From Halosimplex halobium (GTDB lineage: Archaea > Halobacteriota > Halobacteria > Halobacteriales > Haloarculaceae), in contig NZ_JBLKNX010000011.1 in assembly GCF_051414055.1 (NCBI RefSeq), positions 62,001 to 126,000 on the forward strand: a stretch of DNA of 64,000 nucleotides, given 5' to 3'. This document shows, in pieces, positions 25,628 to 34,500 of this stretch. Position 1 is the stretch's first letter. Each line of letters begins with the position of its first letter. The position numbers and the translations under genes were made by a program. Under the pieces are notes generated by a model. The model was not told the origin of the DNA. It did no database searches and was given only the letters and a program-made list of their open reading frames with translations.

Positions 25628-26656
25628 TCAGTACGTCTCGAAGAACTCCGTGAGCGTCTCGGGGTCGGACGTCTGGGTCAGCCCCAGCGCGAGGAGGACC
25701 CGGGCCTTCTGCGGCCGGAGGGTGTCCCCGCCGATGGCGTACTCGCTGTCGAACCGGTCCATGTCCGGTTCGATCTTCCCGTAACTGCCGCGGGTGCACA
25801 TGACGACGGGGACCTCGTTTTCGGCGGCGCGCTCCAGCGCCTCCGACTGGGACGGCAAGCCGTCCGGACTCGCGCCGCCGCCGGTGAGGAACCCGGCGAC
25901 GACGATTCCCGCGGCGTCGTCGGCGATCGCGTCGACGATCGTGTTGTCCTCGGCCAGCGCGGCGTAGACGACGTGGATGTCCGTCAGCGGGAACTCCTCC
26001 AGCGGCGTCTCGTCGATGTCGAAGACGGTGTCGGTGCCGGTCTTCCGGTCGACCGAGCGGTAGAACGTGACCGGCTGTCCCGGGCTGGCGAGCCCGACCT
26101 TGCCGAAGTTCGAGGACTCCCACGCGTCGGGCCGATTGCTCGCCAGCTTCGAGACGTCGCGGGCGTGGTGGACCTCGTCGTTGGTGACGAGGAGGGTGCC
26201 TCGACCGGCGGCGTCAGGCGAGGCCGCCGTGCGGACGGCGTCGAAGAGGTTCTTGAACCCCTCCGAGCCGGTCTTGTTGATGCCGCGCTGGGCGGCCGTC
26301 ACGACAACCGGGATGTCCGTCTCGAGCGCCAGGTTCAGAAAGTACGCCGTCTCCTCCGAAGTGTTCGAGCCGTGGGTGACGACGAACCCGTCGGGGGGGT
26401 CTTCGCTCTCGGCCTTCGACATGATCTCTTCGTAGGTCTCGTACCAGACCTCCGGCGTCAGCGACGAACTCCCGAGCCGGGAGATCCCCGTCGAGGTCAC
26501 GTCCGCGACCGTCTCGAGTTTCGGCATCTCGTCGATCAGGTCGTCGGCGGTGAGGAACCCGTCGGGACTGTCGTAATCCCCGGTAACGTTGGCGATCGTC
26601 CCGCCGGTCGCAACGATGTGGACGTGGGGCTTGTCGGAGGCGCTCACGGGTTGCAC
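25628..26656 (-). CDS. Asparaginase-family amidohydrolase with altered catalytic triad
   Basis: A 342-residue protein of the bacterial type II asparaginase/glutaminase fold. The flexible-loop nucleophile region is ATGGTIANV (Thr20, equivalent to E. coli Thr12), and the substrate pocket follows at about 60-65. The second motif, normally HGTDTMEETAYFL, reads HGSNTSEETAYFL, so Thr89 is Ser97 and Asp90 is Asn98. The catalytic Lys is kept in RDVSK (Lys170). The family deamidates Asn, Gln or related amides; these changes make plain asparaginase activity uncertain and suggest a different amide or a weak enzyme. No signal peptide is present. It starts at GTG (26656, or 26647). It lies at one end of the amide/peptide island, separated by 220 bases from the MATE exporter gene. 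Confidence 0.85.
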   Translation of the reverse strand: MQPVSASDKPHVHIVATGGTIANVTGDYDSPDGFLTADDLIDEMPKLETVADVTSTGISRLGSSSLTPEVWYETYEEIMSKAESEDPPDGFVVTHGSNTSEETAYFLNLALETDIPVVVTAAQRGINKTGSEGFKNLFDAVRTAASPDAAGRGTLLVTNDEVHHARDVSKLASNRPDAWESSNFGKVGLASPGQPVTFYRSVDRKTGTDTVFDIDETPLEEFPLTDIHVVYAALAEDNTIVDAIADDAAGIVVAGFLTGGGASPDGLPSQSEALERAAENEVPVVMCTRGSYGKIEPDMDRFDSEYAIGGDTLRPQKARVLLALGLTQTSDPETLTEFFETY

Positions 26657-26718
26657 ACCCGTCCCCGATCGGCATCTGTCGAATGTCCAGAAACGGTCCG
26701 AAACGTTCGTTCTTTCAT
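26644..26718 (-). CDS. Possible 24-codon leader ORF overlapping the asparaginase-family start
   Basis: An ATG at 26718 opens a 24-residue frame (MKERTFRTVSGHSTDADRG...) whose TGA overlaps a GTG of the downstream gene at 26645-26647 as GTGA. A TATA-like GTTTATATTG (26751-26760) would place the transcript start close to this ATG. It may be a leader peptide coupling translation of the next gene. Chance is the alternative, and only this geometry supports it. Confidence 0.3.
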   Translation of the reverse strand: MKERTFRTVSGHSTDADRGRVCNP

Positions 26719-26750
26719 GGATAGGATCCGAATTAACGTGGAACGAACTA

Positions 26751-26760
26751 CAATATAAAC
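26751..26760 (-). promoter_or_regulatory. TATA box for the asparaginase-family gene
   Basis: On the minus strand GTTTATATTG is the best TATA-like element before the gene. It implies a transcript starting near 26725-26735, about 70-80 bases before the asparaginase-family start codon but only about 10-15 bases before the small upstream ATG at 26718. Confidence 0.4.
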
Positions 26761-26876
26761 CCCTAGTGGGATAGAATTAAAACATCCGGTGGACGGTAAA
26801 GGAGATTTGAACACCGGGTAGATATGGGGGATTCGATCACTGGGTAGATGTGGTTCGGTCAGGTGTCGGAAGCAGG

Positions 26877-28256
26877 TCAATCCCCGGACGCGGGGTCACG
26901 AGCGTCCATCATCCGGTCGGCACGGTCGAGCCAGCCGTCGCGTTCGAACCAGAGTCCGACCAGCGCCGTGCGCCAGACGTTGTAGGTGACGATGGCGACG
27001 GCCACAGCTGTGATCCCGTAGCCGAGGACGATACCGCCAACGTATGGGATTCCGAGCATGCAGACCGCCAGCCCCGTCAGGTTCGCCAGGAACGGGATCC
27101 GGGTCTCGCTCCCGCCTTCGAGTGCGCCGGCGAGGACCCGGTAGACCATCCCGAACGGTACCGAGAGCCCCCAGGCCCGGATCAGGAAGGCGGCGCTGGA
27201 GACCGTCTCGGGTTCGTCGGAGAAGACCCTCGCGAGCGGGGTGGCACCGACGTACAGGACGAGTCCGAAGGCCAGAGCGACGAGCAGTCCCAGCAGCACG
27301 GTGGCGCGACCGAGAAAGGTCGCTTTTCCCGGGTCGCGCTCACCGACGGCCTGGCCGACGACGATGCTCGTGACGACACTGAAACTCCGCGCGACCGGCG
27401 CCGAGACCTGCTGGAACACTCGCCGGCTGACGTGATAGCCCGCGTTCACGTTGACGCCGAAAGTCAGGAGGATCGCGTTGAGCGGGAAGTCCGCGGCCGT
27501 CCGCGTGAACCCTTGTACTGCCCTCGGTGCGGCGATGATGACCACCTGAATCGCGACCCGAACGTCGTTGGGACGGACGAACGAGATCTCGGTCCGGTCA
27601 CTGACGACCACTCCGACGGCGATCGACGCGGCCAGCACGTTCGCCGACGCGGTCGCGAGTCCGACTCCGAAGACGCCCAGTCGCGGGAGCGAGCCGACAC
27701 CGAGGCCGAGTCCGACGGTTCCCGCGATGTTCAGCACGTTCGTGACCCCGCGGATGTACATCGGCGTGAGCGTGTCACCGGTTCCCTGCAACGCGCGTGC
27801 CACGACGAGAGTCACCTGTCGCGCGGGCGCAGTCAGCAAGACGACGGACAGGTACAGCCCGCCCGTCCGTATCACCTCGGTCGGCGGACCAACGAGCGCC
27901 ATCGCCGCCTCGGCGAAATAGAGGCCGAACAGCGCGAACGGGAGCCCGAGCGCGAGCGCCATCGTACACGCGGTCGAGATGGCCCTGTCTCTGGTCACGA
28001 CCGAGCCGCGTCCGGTGTCCTGACTCGTGAGCGCCATCGAACCGCTTCCGAGGCCGATCCCGAGAAACAGGGGGAACTGCGTGAAGAGGTTCGCGATGCC
28101 GATCGCCGAGATAGCCGCCGGCGAGATGAGACCGGTGACGAGGATGTCGGTGGTCCGCATCCCGGTCCTGAGAAACGACTGGGCGGCGATGGGCCAGGAG
28201 AGCGAGACGACTCGCTTCCACACCGACGTGATGCGTCCGAACGGAAGCGAGCGCAC
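26877..28256 (-). CDS. MATE-family efflux transporter (copy 1)
   Basis: A 459-residue membrane protein with 12 hydrophobic helices in two six-helix halves. Family features: SWPIAAQSFLRTGMRTTDILVTG in helix 1-2, MYIRGVTNVLNIAGTVGLG at the end of the first half, and QAVGERDPGKA in the second. MATE proteins expel cationic or drug-like compounds in exchange for Na+ or H+. The gene begins with GTG three bases after the stop of the oligopeptide ATPase gene, so it is the last gene of the ABC-importer operon. That arrangement suggests export of a product or analogue of the imported compound. It is clearly paralogous to the MATE gene at 36616. Confidence 0.9.
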   Translation of the reverse strand: MRSLPFGRITSVWKRVVSLSWPIAAQSFLRTGMRTTDILVTGLISPAAISAIGIANLFTQFPLFLGIGLGSGSMALTSQDTGRGSVVTRDRAISTACTMALALGLPFALFGLYFAEAAMALVGPPTEVIRTGGLYLSVVLLTAPARQVTLVVARALQGTGDTLTPMYIRGVTNVLNIAGTVGLGLGVGSLPRLGVFGVGLATASANVLAASIAVGVVVSDRTEISFVRPNDVRVAIQVVIIAAPRAVQGFTRTAADFPLNAILLTFGVNVNAGYHVSRRVFQQVSAPVARSFSVVTSIVVGQAVGERDPGKATFLGRATVLLGLLVALAFGLVLYVGATPLARVFSDEPETVSSAAFLIRAWGLSVPFGMVYRVLAGALEGGSETRIPFLANLTGLAVCMLGIPYVGGIVLGYGITAVAVAIVTYNVWRTALVGLWFERDGWLDRADRMMDARDPASGD

Positions 28257-28259
28257 GAC

Positions 28260-29573
28260 CTAGTCGCCCTCGACTGTCAGTTGGGGGCCGTCCTCCTCGC
28301 TCAGGCGGAGACAGGACGCCTGCCGGTTGGCCCCGACGGCGACCGAGCTCGGCGGCTCGGTCTCGCAGACGCTCGTGAAGTCGGCCTGCAGCAGGTTGCG
28401 CGCCCGGTCGGGCTCCCCGTCCGCGACGAACCCGAGCGCGGTCTCGACCGCGTCCTCGGCGTGGGGGTCGCTCAGGGGCCTGGGGATGTCGTACAGGTCC
28501 CGCAGCAGCGACGAGACCGCCTCCCGGTCGTCGGGGTCGACGCCCTGCGTCTCGGCGAGGTCCCGGAGCGGCTCCGCCGCCAGTTCGCCCTCGTTCACCG
28601 CGAGTTTCAGGTCGAGCACCGCCCGGAACTCCGCGGCGTCGATCCCGGACTCCTCCGGCGGAATGACCTCCGTACACCGGGTGTGGAACCGACAGCCCGA
28701 CGGCGGATTTCTGGGCGAGGGTACGTCGGTCTCCAGCGTGTCGACATCGCGGTCGGCCTCCTCGACGGTGACGCGCGGGACACTGTCCAACAGCGCGCGG
28801 GTGTACGGGTGCGCGGGGTCCTCAAACAGCGCCGTCGTCGGTCCGGTCTCGACGATCTCCCCGAGATACATGACCGCGATCCGGTCGCAGAGGTGGCGGA
28901 CGACCGAGAGGTCGTGGCTGATGAACAGGTAGGTTAGCCCGAACTCCTCCTGGATGTCCGAGAGGAGGTTCAGTATCTGCGCCTGGACGCTCACGTCGAG
29001 TGCGCTCGTCGGCTCGTCGAGCACCACGAACTCCGGGTCGAGCGCGAGCGCCCGGGCGATGCCGACCCGCTGCTGTTGCCCGCCGGAGAACTCGTGGGGA
29101 TACCGGTCGAACTGGTCGGCCGAGAGCCCGACGCGTTCGAGCAGTTCCTCGACGCGCTCGTTCCGCTCCTGTTTGGTCTGGGTCTGGTGGGCGTCCAGCG
29201 GCTCCCGGATGGTCTCGCCGATAGTCATCCGGGGATCGAGGCTCGACGACGGGTCCTGGAAGACGATCTGGACCCGCCGGGTGAACGCTTTCCGCTCGTC
29301 TCTGTCCATGTCGTGGACGTCCTCGTTGTCGAACCGGACCTGGCCGTCGGTCGGTTCGTGGATCCCCAGTAACGTCTCCGCAGTCGTCGACTTTCCGCAC
29401 CCGGATTCACCGACGAGTCCGAGCGTCTCGCCCCGCCTGATGCCGAACGAGATGTCGTCGACCGCCTTGACCTCGTCGGCCTCGTTACCGAGGACGCGGT
29501 CGATCAGCCCGTCGCCGTCGACGAAGTACTTCGAGAGGCTGTCGACGCGGACCAGCGTCTCTCCGTCAGTCAT
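28260..29573 (-). CDS. Dipeptide/oligopeptide ABC transporter ATP-binding protein (OppF/DppF-type)
   Basis: The chosen ATG (MTDGETLVRV) gives 437 residues and overlaps the previous gene by eight bases; the longer frame is Arg/Pro-rich. Motifs: Walker A GLVGESGCGKSTT, Q-loop VFQDPSSSLDPR, signature EFSGGQQQRVGIARAL, Walker B FVVLDEPTSALD, switch His ISHDLS. The C-terminal oligo_HPY region is unusual. After GCRFHTRCTEV it is interrupted by about 95 residues of acidic helical sequence (EFRAVLDLKLAVNEGELAAE and onward) before the last cysteines (SVCET, ASCLRL), so the usual four-cysteine cluster is split. It powers uptake with the partner ATPase upstream. Confidence 0.93.
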   Translation of the reverse strand: MTDGETLVRVDSLSKYFVDGDGLIDRVLGNEADEVKAVDDISFGIRRGETLGLVGESGCGKSTTAETLLGIHEPTDGQVRFDNEDVHDMDRDERKAFTRRVQIVFQDPSSSLDPRMTIGETIREPLDAHQTQTKQERNERVEELLERVGLSADQFDRYPHEFSGGQQQRVGIARALALDPEFVVLDEPTSALDVSVQAQILNLLSDIQEEFGLTYLFISHDLSVVRHLCDRIAVMYLGEIVETGPTTALFEDPAHPYTRALLDSVPRVTVEEADRDVDTLETDVPSPRNPPSGCRFHTRCTEVIPPEESGIDAAEFRAVLDLKLAVNEGELAAEPLRDLAETQGVDPDDREAVSSLLRDLYDIPRPLSDPHAEDAVETALGFVADGEPDRARNLLQADFTSVCETEPPSSVAVGANRQASCLRLSEEDGPQLTVEGD

Positions 29574-30795
29574 CGGCCTGTTCCTCCAGTTGCGCGGCGT
29601 CGGTCTCGGCCCCGTCGGCCGCGGCCCTGTCGCGGTTCGGACCTCCCGGAGGGCCGTCCCCGCCGACCAGGATACACTGCGCCCGGTGACCGGGCTCGTC
29701 GGGGACTGACCGCTCCTCGGGCTTGCGTTCGACACACTGCGGTTCCCGCTTCGGGCAGCGGTCGGCGAAGTAACACTCGTCCCCGAGTTTCGCGTCGTTC
29801 AGGTCCGGGACGTTCCCCTCGATCGGTTCGAGCGAGCGCCGGTCGCTCGCGTCCGTGTCGATGCGCGGGATGCTGTTGAGCAGTCCCTGGGTGTAGGGGT
29901 TCGCCGGTCGCTGGAGGATGTCCTCGCGGCGACCCCGCTCGACGATCTCGCCGGCGTACATCACGCCGATCCGCGTCGCCAGCCTGGCGATCACGCCGAG
30001 GTTGTGCGTGATGAGCAGGATGCTCATGCCAGTCTCGTCCTGGATGTCGGAGAGGAGTTCGAGCAACTGGGCCTGGATCGTGACGTCAAGTGCCGTCGTC
30101 GGCTCGTCGGCGATGAGCACGTCCGGCTCGACCGCCAGCGCCTGCGCGACCATCGCACGCTGGAGCATCCCGCCGCTGAACTCGTGTGGGTACTCCTCGG
30201 CGCGGCGCGCCGGGTCGGGGATGTCGACCTGCGCCAGCAGCTCCACGGCCCGGTTCCTGCTCTCCTCGCTGACGTACCCGCTGCGGGGGTCGACTGCGTC
30301 GGTGAGGAACGACAGCATCCCGTAGTCACTCGTCTTCGAGCGGGTCGAGCGCGGGTTGGCGCTCGCGCGCCGCTGGCTCTCGACGGCCTCGGCGATCTGC
30401 TCGCCGACCGTCAGCGACGGGTTGAAACTGGTCAGCGGGTCCTGGAATACCATACTGAACGCGGTCCCGCGGAGCCGGTCGCGCTCGCCCTGTGGGACCG
30501 TCCGCAGGTCGACGAACTCCCCGTCGACCGCCACGTCGCCGCTGTCGGCGAACGCGGACGCGAGGTCCTCGCTCCGGTACCAGACCTCGCCGTCGACGAT
30601 GCGGCCGGGCGGCGACTCGATGAGGTCGATGACCGAGCGCCCGGTGACGCTCTTGCCGGACCCGGACTCGCCGACGATGCCGAACACCTCGCCGGCAGCG
30701 AGGTCAAACGAGACGTCTTCGACGGCGTTGATCTGTCCCTCGGCGGTGAAGTATCGGGTCGTCAGCCCGCGGACCCGGAGCACGTCGTCGCTCAT
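29566..30795 (-). CDS. Dipeptide/oligopeptide ABC transporter ATP-binding protein (OppD/DppD-type)
   Basis: Starting at the ATG MSDDVLRVRG the protein has 409 residues. Motifs: Walker A GIVGESGSGKSVT, Q-loop VFQDPLTSFNPS, signature EFSGGMLQRAMVAQAL, Walker B VLIADEPTTALD, switch His ITHNLG. The C-terminal oligo_HPY region is of normal length with CYFADRCPKREPQC, followed by a disordered Ala/Asp tail. About 40 residues around SQRRASANPRSTRSKTSD, between Q-loop and signature, are longer than in bacterial DppD, as often seen in haloarchaea. Its start shares one base with the permease stop (TGATG). Confidence 0.93.
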   Translation of the reverse strand: MSDDVLRVRGLTTRYFTAEGQINAVEDVSFDLAAGEVFGIVGESGSGKSVTGRSVIDLIESPPGRIVDGEVWYRSEDLASAFADSGDVAVDGEFVDLRTVPQGERDRLRGTAFSMVFQDPLTSFNPSLTVGEQIAEAVESQRRASANPRSTRSKTSDYGMLSFLTDAVDPRSGYVSEESRNRAVELLAQVDIPDPARRAEEYPHEFSGGMLQRAMVAQALAVEPDVLIADEPTTALDVTIQAQLLELLSDIQDETGMSILLITHNLGVIARLATRIGVMYAGEIVERGRREDILQRPANPYTQGLLNSIPRIDTDASDRRSLEPIEGNVPDLNDAKLGDECYFADRCPKREPQCVERKPEERSVPDEPGHRAQCILVGGDGPPGGPNRDRAAADGAETDAAQLEEQADD

Positions 30796-31799
30796 CAGGC
30801 ACCCCCCTGGTCGATTCCCGGGTCGAGCGCGTCGCGGAGCCAGTCGCCCATGAGGTTGATCCCGACGACGGCGATGACGATCATCAGGCCCGGGACGATG
30901 GCGATCCACCACGACGACGCCAGGTACTGCCGACCGAGCGCGATGTCGAAGCCCCACGAGAGGGTCGTCCCGGAGAACCCGAGGAACGACAGCGAGCTCT
31001 CGATGATGATGATGGTCGCGATCTGGATCGTCGCGAGCACGATGATGGCCGTCGCGCTGTTGGGCAGGATGTGTTTGCGGATGGTCCGGTAGTTGGACTG
31101 CCCGGTGGTGCGGGCCGCCCGGACGTAGTCCTCGTTGGCGACCGAGATCGCCTCACCGCGGGCGACCCTGGCGATCCACACCCACCCGGTCGACGCGATG
31201 GCGAGGGTGATCGTCGCCGGGAGCGTCGAGGTCGGCGGCATCCCCTCGGCGAAGCCGAGCGCGACGATGGGGTCGGGGATCTCTATCGCAACGTTGCCGA
31301 AGACGCCGATGAGCGACAGCGTCACGATGAGCGACGGGAACGCGAGGACGACGTCGACCACCCGCATCAGGCTGTCGTCGACGCGGCCGCCGTAGTATCC
31401 CGCGGTCAGGCCGACGGCCGACCCGACGAACACCGATATCAGCATGACCGAGATCCCGACCATCAGCGAGGTCCGAGCGCCGTAGATGGCCCGCGACAGC
31501 AGGTCGCGACCGAGCCCGTCGGTACCCAGGGGGTGTTTCCAGGTCCCCTGGATCTTCTCGTCGACGGTGACCATCTCGCCGTCGCGCAGCGTCGAGGTCT
31601 CCTCGGTGGTCGTCACGCCAACGGGCGGAAGCTGGGCCCTGCTCGTGTCCTGTGCGGACGGGTTGTAGGGCGCGATCAGCGGCGCGAACAGCGCCATCAC
31701 CAGGATGAGCGCCACGATGACGAGGCCGACCTTCGCGAGCAGACTCGACCGCAGTTCCCGGCGGAGATTCGAGAGGCTCCGTGGCGATAACAGCGCCAT
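30795..31799 (-). CDS. Dipeptide/oligopeptide ABC transporter permease (DppC/OppC-type)
   Basis: A 334-residue permease with an N-terminal OppC_N helix (LLAKVGLVIVALILVMALFAPLIAPY), a periplasmic-side loop of about 60 residues including GTDGLGRDLLSRAIYGARTSL, then five helices. The cytoplasmic EAA-type loop is VRAARTTGQSNYRTIRKHILPNS, which docks on the ATPases. Start and stop each share one base with neighbouring genes (TGATG), so translation is coupled through the operon. It forms the membrane channel with the DppB-type protein. Confidence 0.94.
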   Translation of the reverse strand: MALLSPRSLSNLRRELRSSLLAKVGLVIVALILVMALFAPLIAPYNPSAQDTSRAQLPPVGVTTTEETSTLRDGEMVTVDEKIQGTWKHPLGTDGLGRDLLSRAIYGARTSLMVGISVMLISVFVGSAVGLTAGYYGGRVDDSLMRVVDVVLAFPSLIVTLSLIGVFGNVAIEIPDPIVALGFAEGMPPTSTLPATITLAIASTGWVWIARVARGEAISVANEDYVRAARTTGQSNYRTIRKHILPNSATAIIVLATIQIATIIIIESSLSFLGFSGTTLSWGFDIALGRQYLASSWWIAIVPGLMIVIAVVGINLMGDWLRDALDPGIDQGGA

Positions 31800-32788
31800 C
31801 AGCTCACCCCCACCCGCGGGTCGAGTTGCGCGTAGACCACGTCGACACCGATGTTGACGATGACGTACGCGATGCCGACGACGATCAGGACGCCCTGGAT
31901 GATGGGCCAGTCGGCAGTGTTGACCGCCCTGATGAACAGCGAGCCGATCCCCGGCCAGGCGAACACGCTCTCGATGACGACCGACCCGCCGATCAGGCGA
32001 CCGAGCTGGAGGCCGACGACCGTGACGACCGGCGCGAGGCTGTTCCGTAGCGCGTGCTTGTAGCGGTTGAGCACGTCCGGGAGGCCCTTGGCCTGGTTAG
32101 TCTTGACGTACGGCTTCCCGAGCTCCTCGATCATCCCGCTGCGAGTCAGGCGGGTCATCAGTGCCATGAGATACGTCCCCAGCGCTACCGTCGGCAGGAT
32201 CATGTGGATCGCCCAGCTCAGCAGTGGGTCGACGTTGAGCGCCAGCAGCGACCCGACGGCCGAGAGGAACCCGACCGGTCGGCCGCTCGTCGGCAGGACG
32301 TTGTACTGGACCGACAGCAGCAACACGAGCATGATCCCGAGCCAGAAGTTGGGCGTCGAGACGCCGACCAGCGACGACAGGTTCGCGACGTAGTCGGGCA
32401 GCTCGTTTCGACGGGTCGAGCTCATCACGCCGAGCGGGATCGACAGCACGAGCGCGAACAGGATCCCGAACACGGCCAGCTCCATGGTCGCGGCCATCCG
32501 GACCCAGATCTGCGGCGCGACGGGCGTACTCGTGATGTAGGAGTACCCCAGGTCGCCCTGAGCGACGCCGATGACGTAGTTCACGTACTGCTGATATATC
32601 GGGGCGTTCAGCCCGAGTTCGTTGGCGATCGCCTCGACCCGTTCGACCGGTGCGTCGGGCGAAGCAGCGAGTCTCGCCGGATTCGTGGGGGAGAGCGCCC
32701 GGAGGGCGAACACGGCGGTGATCACCCCCCACACGACGAACACGCCTTGTCCCAGCCGTTTGGCCAGGAATCGAGTCACGTTTGCCAT
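31799..32788 (-). CDS. Dipeptide/oligopeptide ABC transporter permease (DppB/OppB-type)
   Basis: A 329-residue permease with the usual N-terminal helix (FLAKRLGQGVFVVWGVITAVFALRAL), a long external loop (GLNAPIYQQYVNYVIGVAQGDLGYSY), and five further helices. The EAA-type loop is YVKTNQAKGLPDVLNRYKHALRNSLAPVV, and FAWPGIGSLFIRAVNTADWPIIQG is a strongly conserved family segment. It follows the substrate-binding protein gene by seven bases. It pairs with the DppC-type subunit. Confidence 0.94.
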   Translation of the reverse strand: MANVTRFLAKRLGQGVFVVWGVITAVFALRALSPTNPARLAASPDAPVERVEAIANELGLNAPIYQQYVNYVIGVAQGDLGYSYITSTPVAPQIWVRMAATMELAVFGILFALVLSIPLGVMSSTRRNELPDYVANLSSLVGVSTPNFWLGIMLVLLLSVQYNVLPTSGRPVGFLSAVGSLLALNVDPLLSWAIHMILPTVALGTYLMALMTRLTRSGMIEELGKPYVKTNQAKGLPDVLNRYKHALRNSLAPVVTVVGLQLGRLIGGSVVIESVFAWPGIGSLFIRAVNTADWPIIQGVLIVVGIAYVIVNIGVDVVYAQLDPRVGVS

Positions 32789-32795
32789 CTCTGTC

Positions 32796-34427
32796 TCACT
32801 TCGCTTCGATGAAGTTGGCGTTCAGCAGTTCGTCGGACCGCGGCGTCCACTCGTAGTCGGCGGTGTTCTGCCCGTAGATACTGGACTGGCCGTGCATGAA
32901 CACCCACGGACACTCCTCGTGACACCACTGGTTGATCTCCTGGAGGAGGCGCTCGCGCTCCTCGCGGTCGCCCTCGCTGTCCGCCTGGTCGATGAGGTCG
33001 ATGAGCTCGGGGTCCGGGAAGGTACCGATGGCGTCGCCGGTGAGCGTCGACCGGATCGTCGCGCTCGCGTCGAAGGTCGGCTGGCCGTACCCCCAGATGG
33101 CGAAGTCCATCTGCTGGTCGCCCGTGGCGCCGAGACGGCTCGTGAACGAGGCCGAATCCATCAGGTTGGGTTCGACGGTGACGTTGGGGAGCTGGTCCAT
33201 CTGGCCGGTCCAGGCGGTCATCCACTCCTCGCCCTTGAGGTACCGTCCGAGGCGACAGGGCGGGTTCAGTTCCACGCCCGCGAACCCGCTCTCGTCGATG
33301 AGCTGCTCGGCCATGTCGGGGTCGTAGGGGTACGGGTCGATGTCCGGGTCGTAGCCGAACATCATCTCGAGCGTCGGCTGGCCCGTCGGGGTCCCGAACC
33401 CGGCGAGTACGTCGTCGATGACGGCCTCCACATCGATCGCGTAGTTCAGCGCCTTCCGGAACTTCTTGCTCGTGAAGGGCTCGACGCCCCGACGCATGAA
33501 CGCGTAACAGATGCGCGTACTGGGGACGTTCTTGATCGCCGTCCCCTCGTTCTCCTCGACCCGCGGGACGTCCTGCGGCGGGATGTTGACCGTCAGGTCG
33601 GTCTCGTCGGCGAGCAGCGAGTTCACGCGCGTCGCCGCCTCGCCGGACCAGTCGAACACCGCCCGGTCGATGTCCGGCGCTTCGCCCCAGTAGTTGTCGT
33701 TGCGGCTGAACGTCGCCTGGACGCCCGACTCGTACTCCTCCAGGACGAACGGACCAGTGCCGACCATGTTCTGGGCGACGTACTCGCGTTCGTGGGACTG
33801 CACCCACTCCTTGTTCATGATAGCGGCGCCGAGGAATGCCGAGAAGCCCGGAATGATCAGCGGGTTGATCGAATCCGAGAGGATGTCGACGGTCAGGTCG
33901 TCGACCGCTTCCGCACCGGTGACCCCGGGGATGTACGACTTGCGCGTCGAAGCGTAGCCCACGTCGTCGTCGACGATCCGGTTGACGCTGAACACGACGT
34001 CCTCGGCGGTGAACTTGTCGCCGTTGTGCCACTCGACGCCCTCGCGGAGGTGGAACCGGAACCTGCCCGGTTCCTCCCGGCCCCAGTCGGTCGCCAGCGC
34101 GGGGATGAGCTCGCCCTCGTCGTTGCGGAAGATCAGGTTCTCGATGCTGTGGTAGATGACGTGCGAGTCCGGGATCCCGCCGGTGTCGTGTGGGTCCAGC
34201 GTCGTGTTCGGCTGGCTCGTCATCACGTTGAGCACCGTCTCGCCGTCCTCGCTCGTCACCTCGGTGCCGGGCGTGTCGGCGCCGCCACCGTCGCCGCCAG
34301 CCCCGTCGTCCGTCGACGGACCGGCTCCGCCTCCGCCGCTACAACCCGCGATCAGCCCTGCCGTGACAGCGGCACCGCCCTTGAGTACCGACCGCCGGTC
34401 GTAGCTGCTGTCTCCGTCACTGCTCAT
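32796..34427 (-). CDS. ABC transporter substrate-binding protein, family 5 (dipeptide/oligopeptide type)
   Basis: A 543-residue Tat lipoprotein. The twin-arginine signal SYDRRSVLKGGAAVTAGLIAGC ends in a lipobox Cys at about residue 29, followed by a Gly/Asp-rich tether. The mature domain shows the SBP family-5 signature region (LVTDWGREEPGRFRFHLREGVEWHNGDKFTAEDVVFS, about residues 108-145). It captures substrate at the cell surface for the DppBC permease. Family 5 binds di- and oligopeptides but also nickel, glutathione, opines and sugars; the neighbouring amidohydrolases suggest an amide-bearing ligand. It is the first gene of the importer operon. A Shine-Dalgarno GAGGTGA lies seven bases before the ATG. 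Confidence 0.93.
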   Translation of the reverse strand: MSSDGDSSYDRRSVLKGGAAVTAGLIAGCSGGGGAGPSTDDGAGGDGGGADTPGTEVTSEDGETVLNVMTSQPNTTLDPHDTGGIPDSHVIYHSIENLIFRNDEGELIPALATDWGREEPGRFRFHLREGVEWHNGDKFTAEDVVFSVNRIVDDDVGYASTRKSYIPGVTGAEAVDDLTVDILSDSINPLIIPGFSAFLGAAIMNKEWVQSHEREYVAQNMVGTGPFVLEEYESGVQATFSRNDNYWGEAPDIDRAVFDWSGEAATRVNSLLADETDLTVNIPPQDVPRVEENEGTAIKNVPSTRICYAFMRRGVEPFTSKKFRKALNYAIDVEAVIDDVLAGFGTPTGQPTLEMMFGYDPDIDPYPYDPDMAEQLIDESGFAGVELNPPCRLGRYLKGEEWMTAWTGQMDQLPNVTVEPNLMDSASFTSRLGATGDQQMDFAIWGYGQPTFDASATIRSTLTGDAIGTFPDPELIDLIDQADSEGDREERERLLQEINQWCHEECPWVFMHGQSSIYGQNTADYEWTPRSDELLNANFIEAK

Positions 34428-34433
34428 TATCGT

Positions 34434-34500
34434 TCACCTCGAACCCGAATCGGTCACTTTTCATTCTACACAGACCCAGTCTGCACCCCTATATTTAAAA
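34434..34500 (-). promoter_or_regulatory. Promoter and ribosome-binding site of the ABC importer operon
   Basis: On the minus strand TTTTAAATAT (34491-34500) is a good TATA box, and GAGGTGA (34434-34440) is a Shine-Dalgarno seven bases before the substrate-binding-protein ATG. The implied leader is about 35-45 bases. The block beyond (34500-34560) is unusually AT-rich for this genome. Confidence 0.55.

Noticed and set aside
26850..28937. 695-residue plus-strand frame over the MATE and OppF genes
   Set aside because: Extremely Arg/Asp-rich with no hydrophobic core; both opposite genes are well supported.
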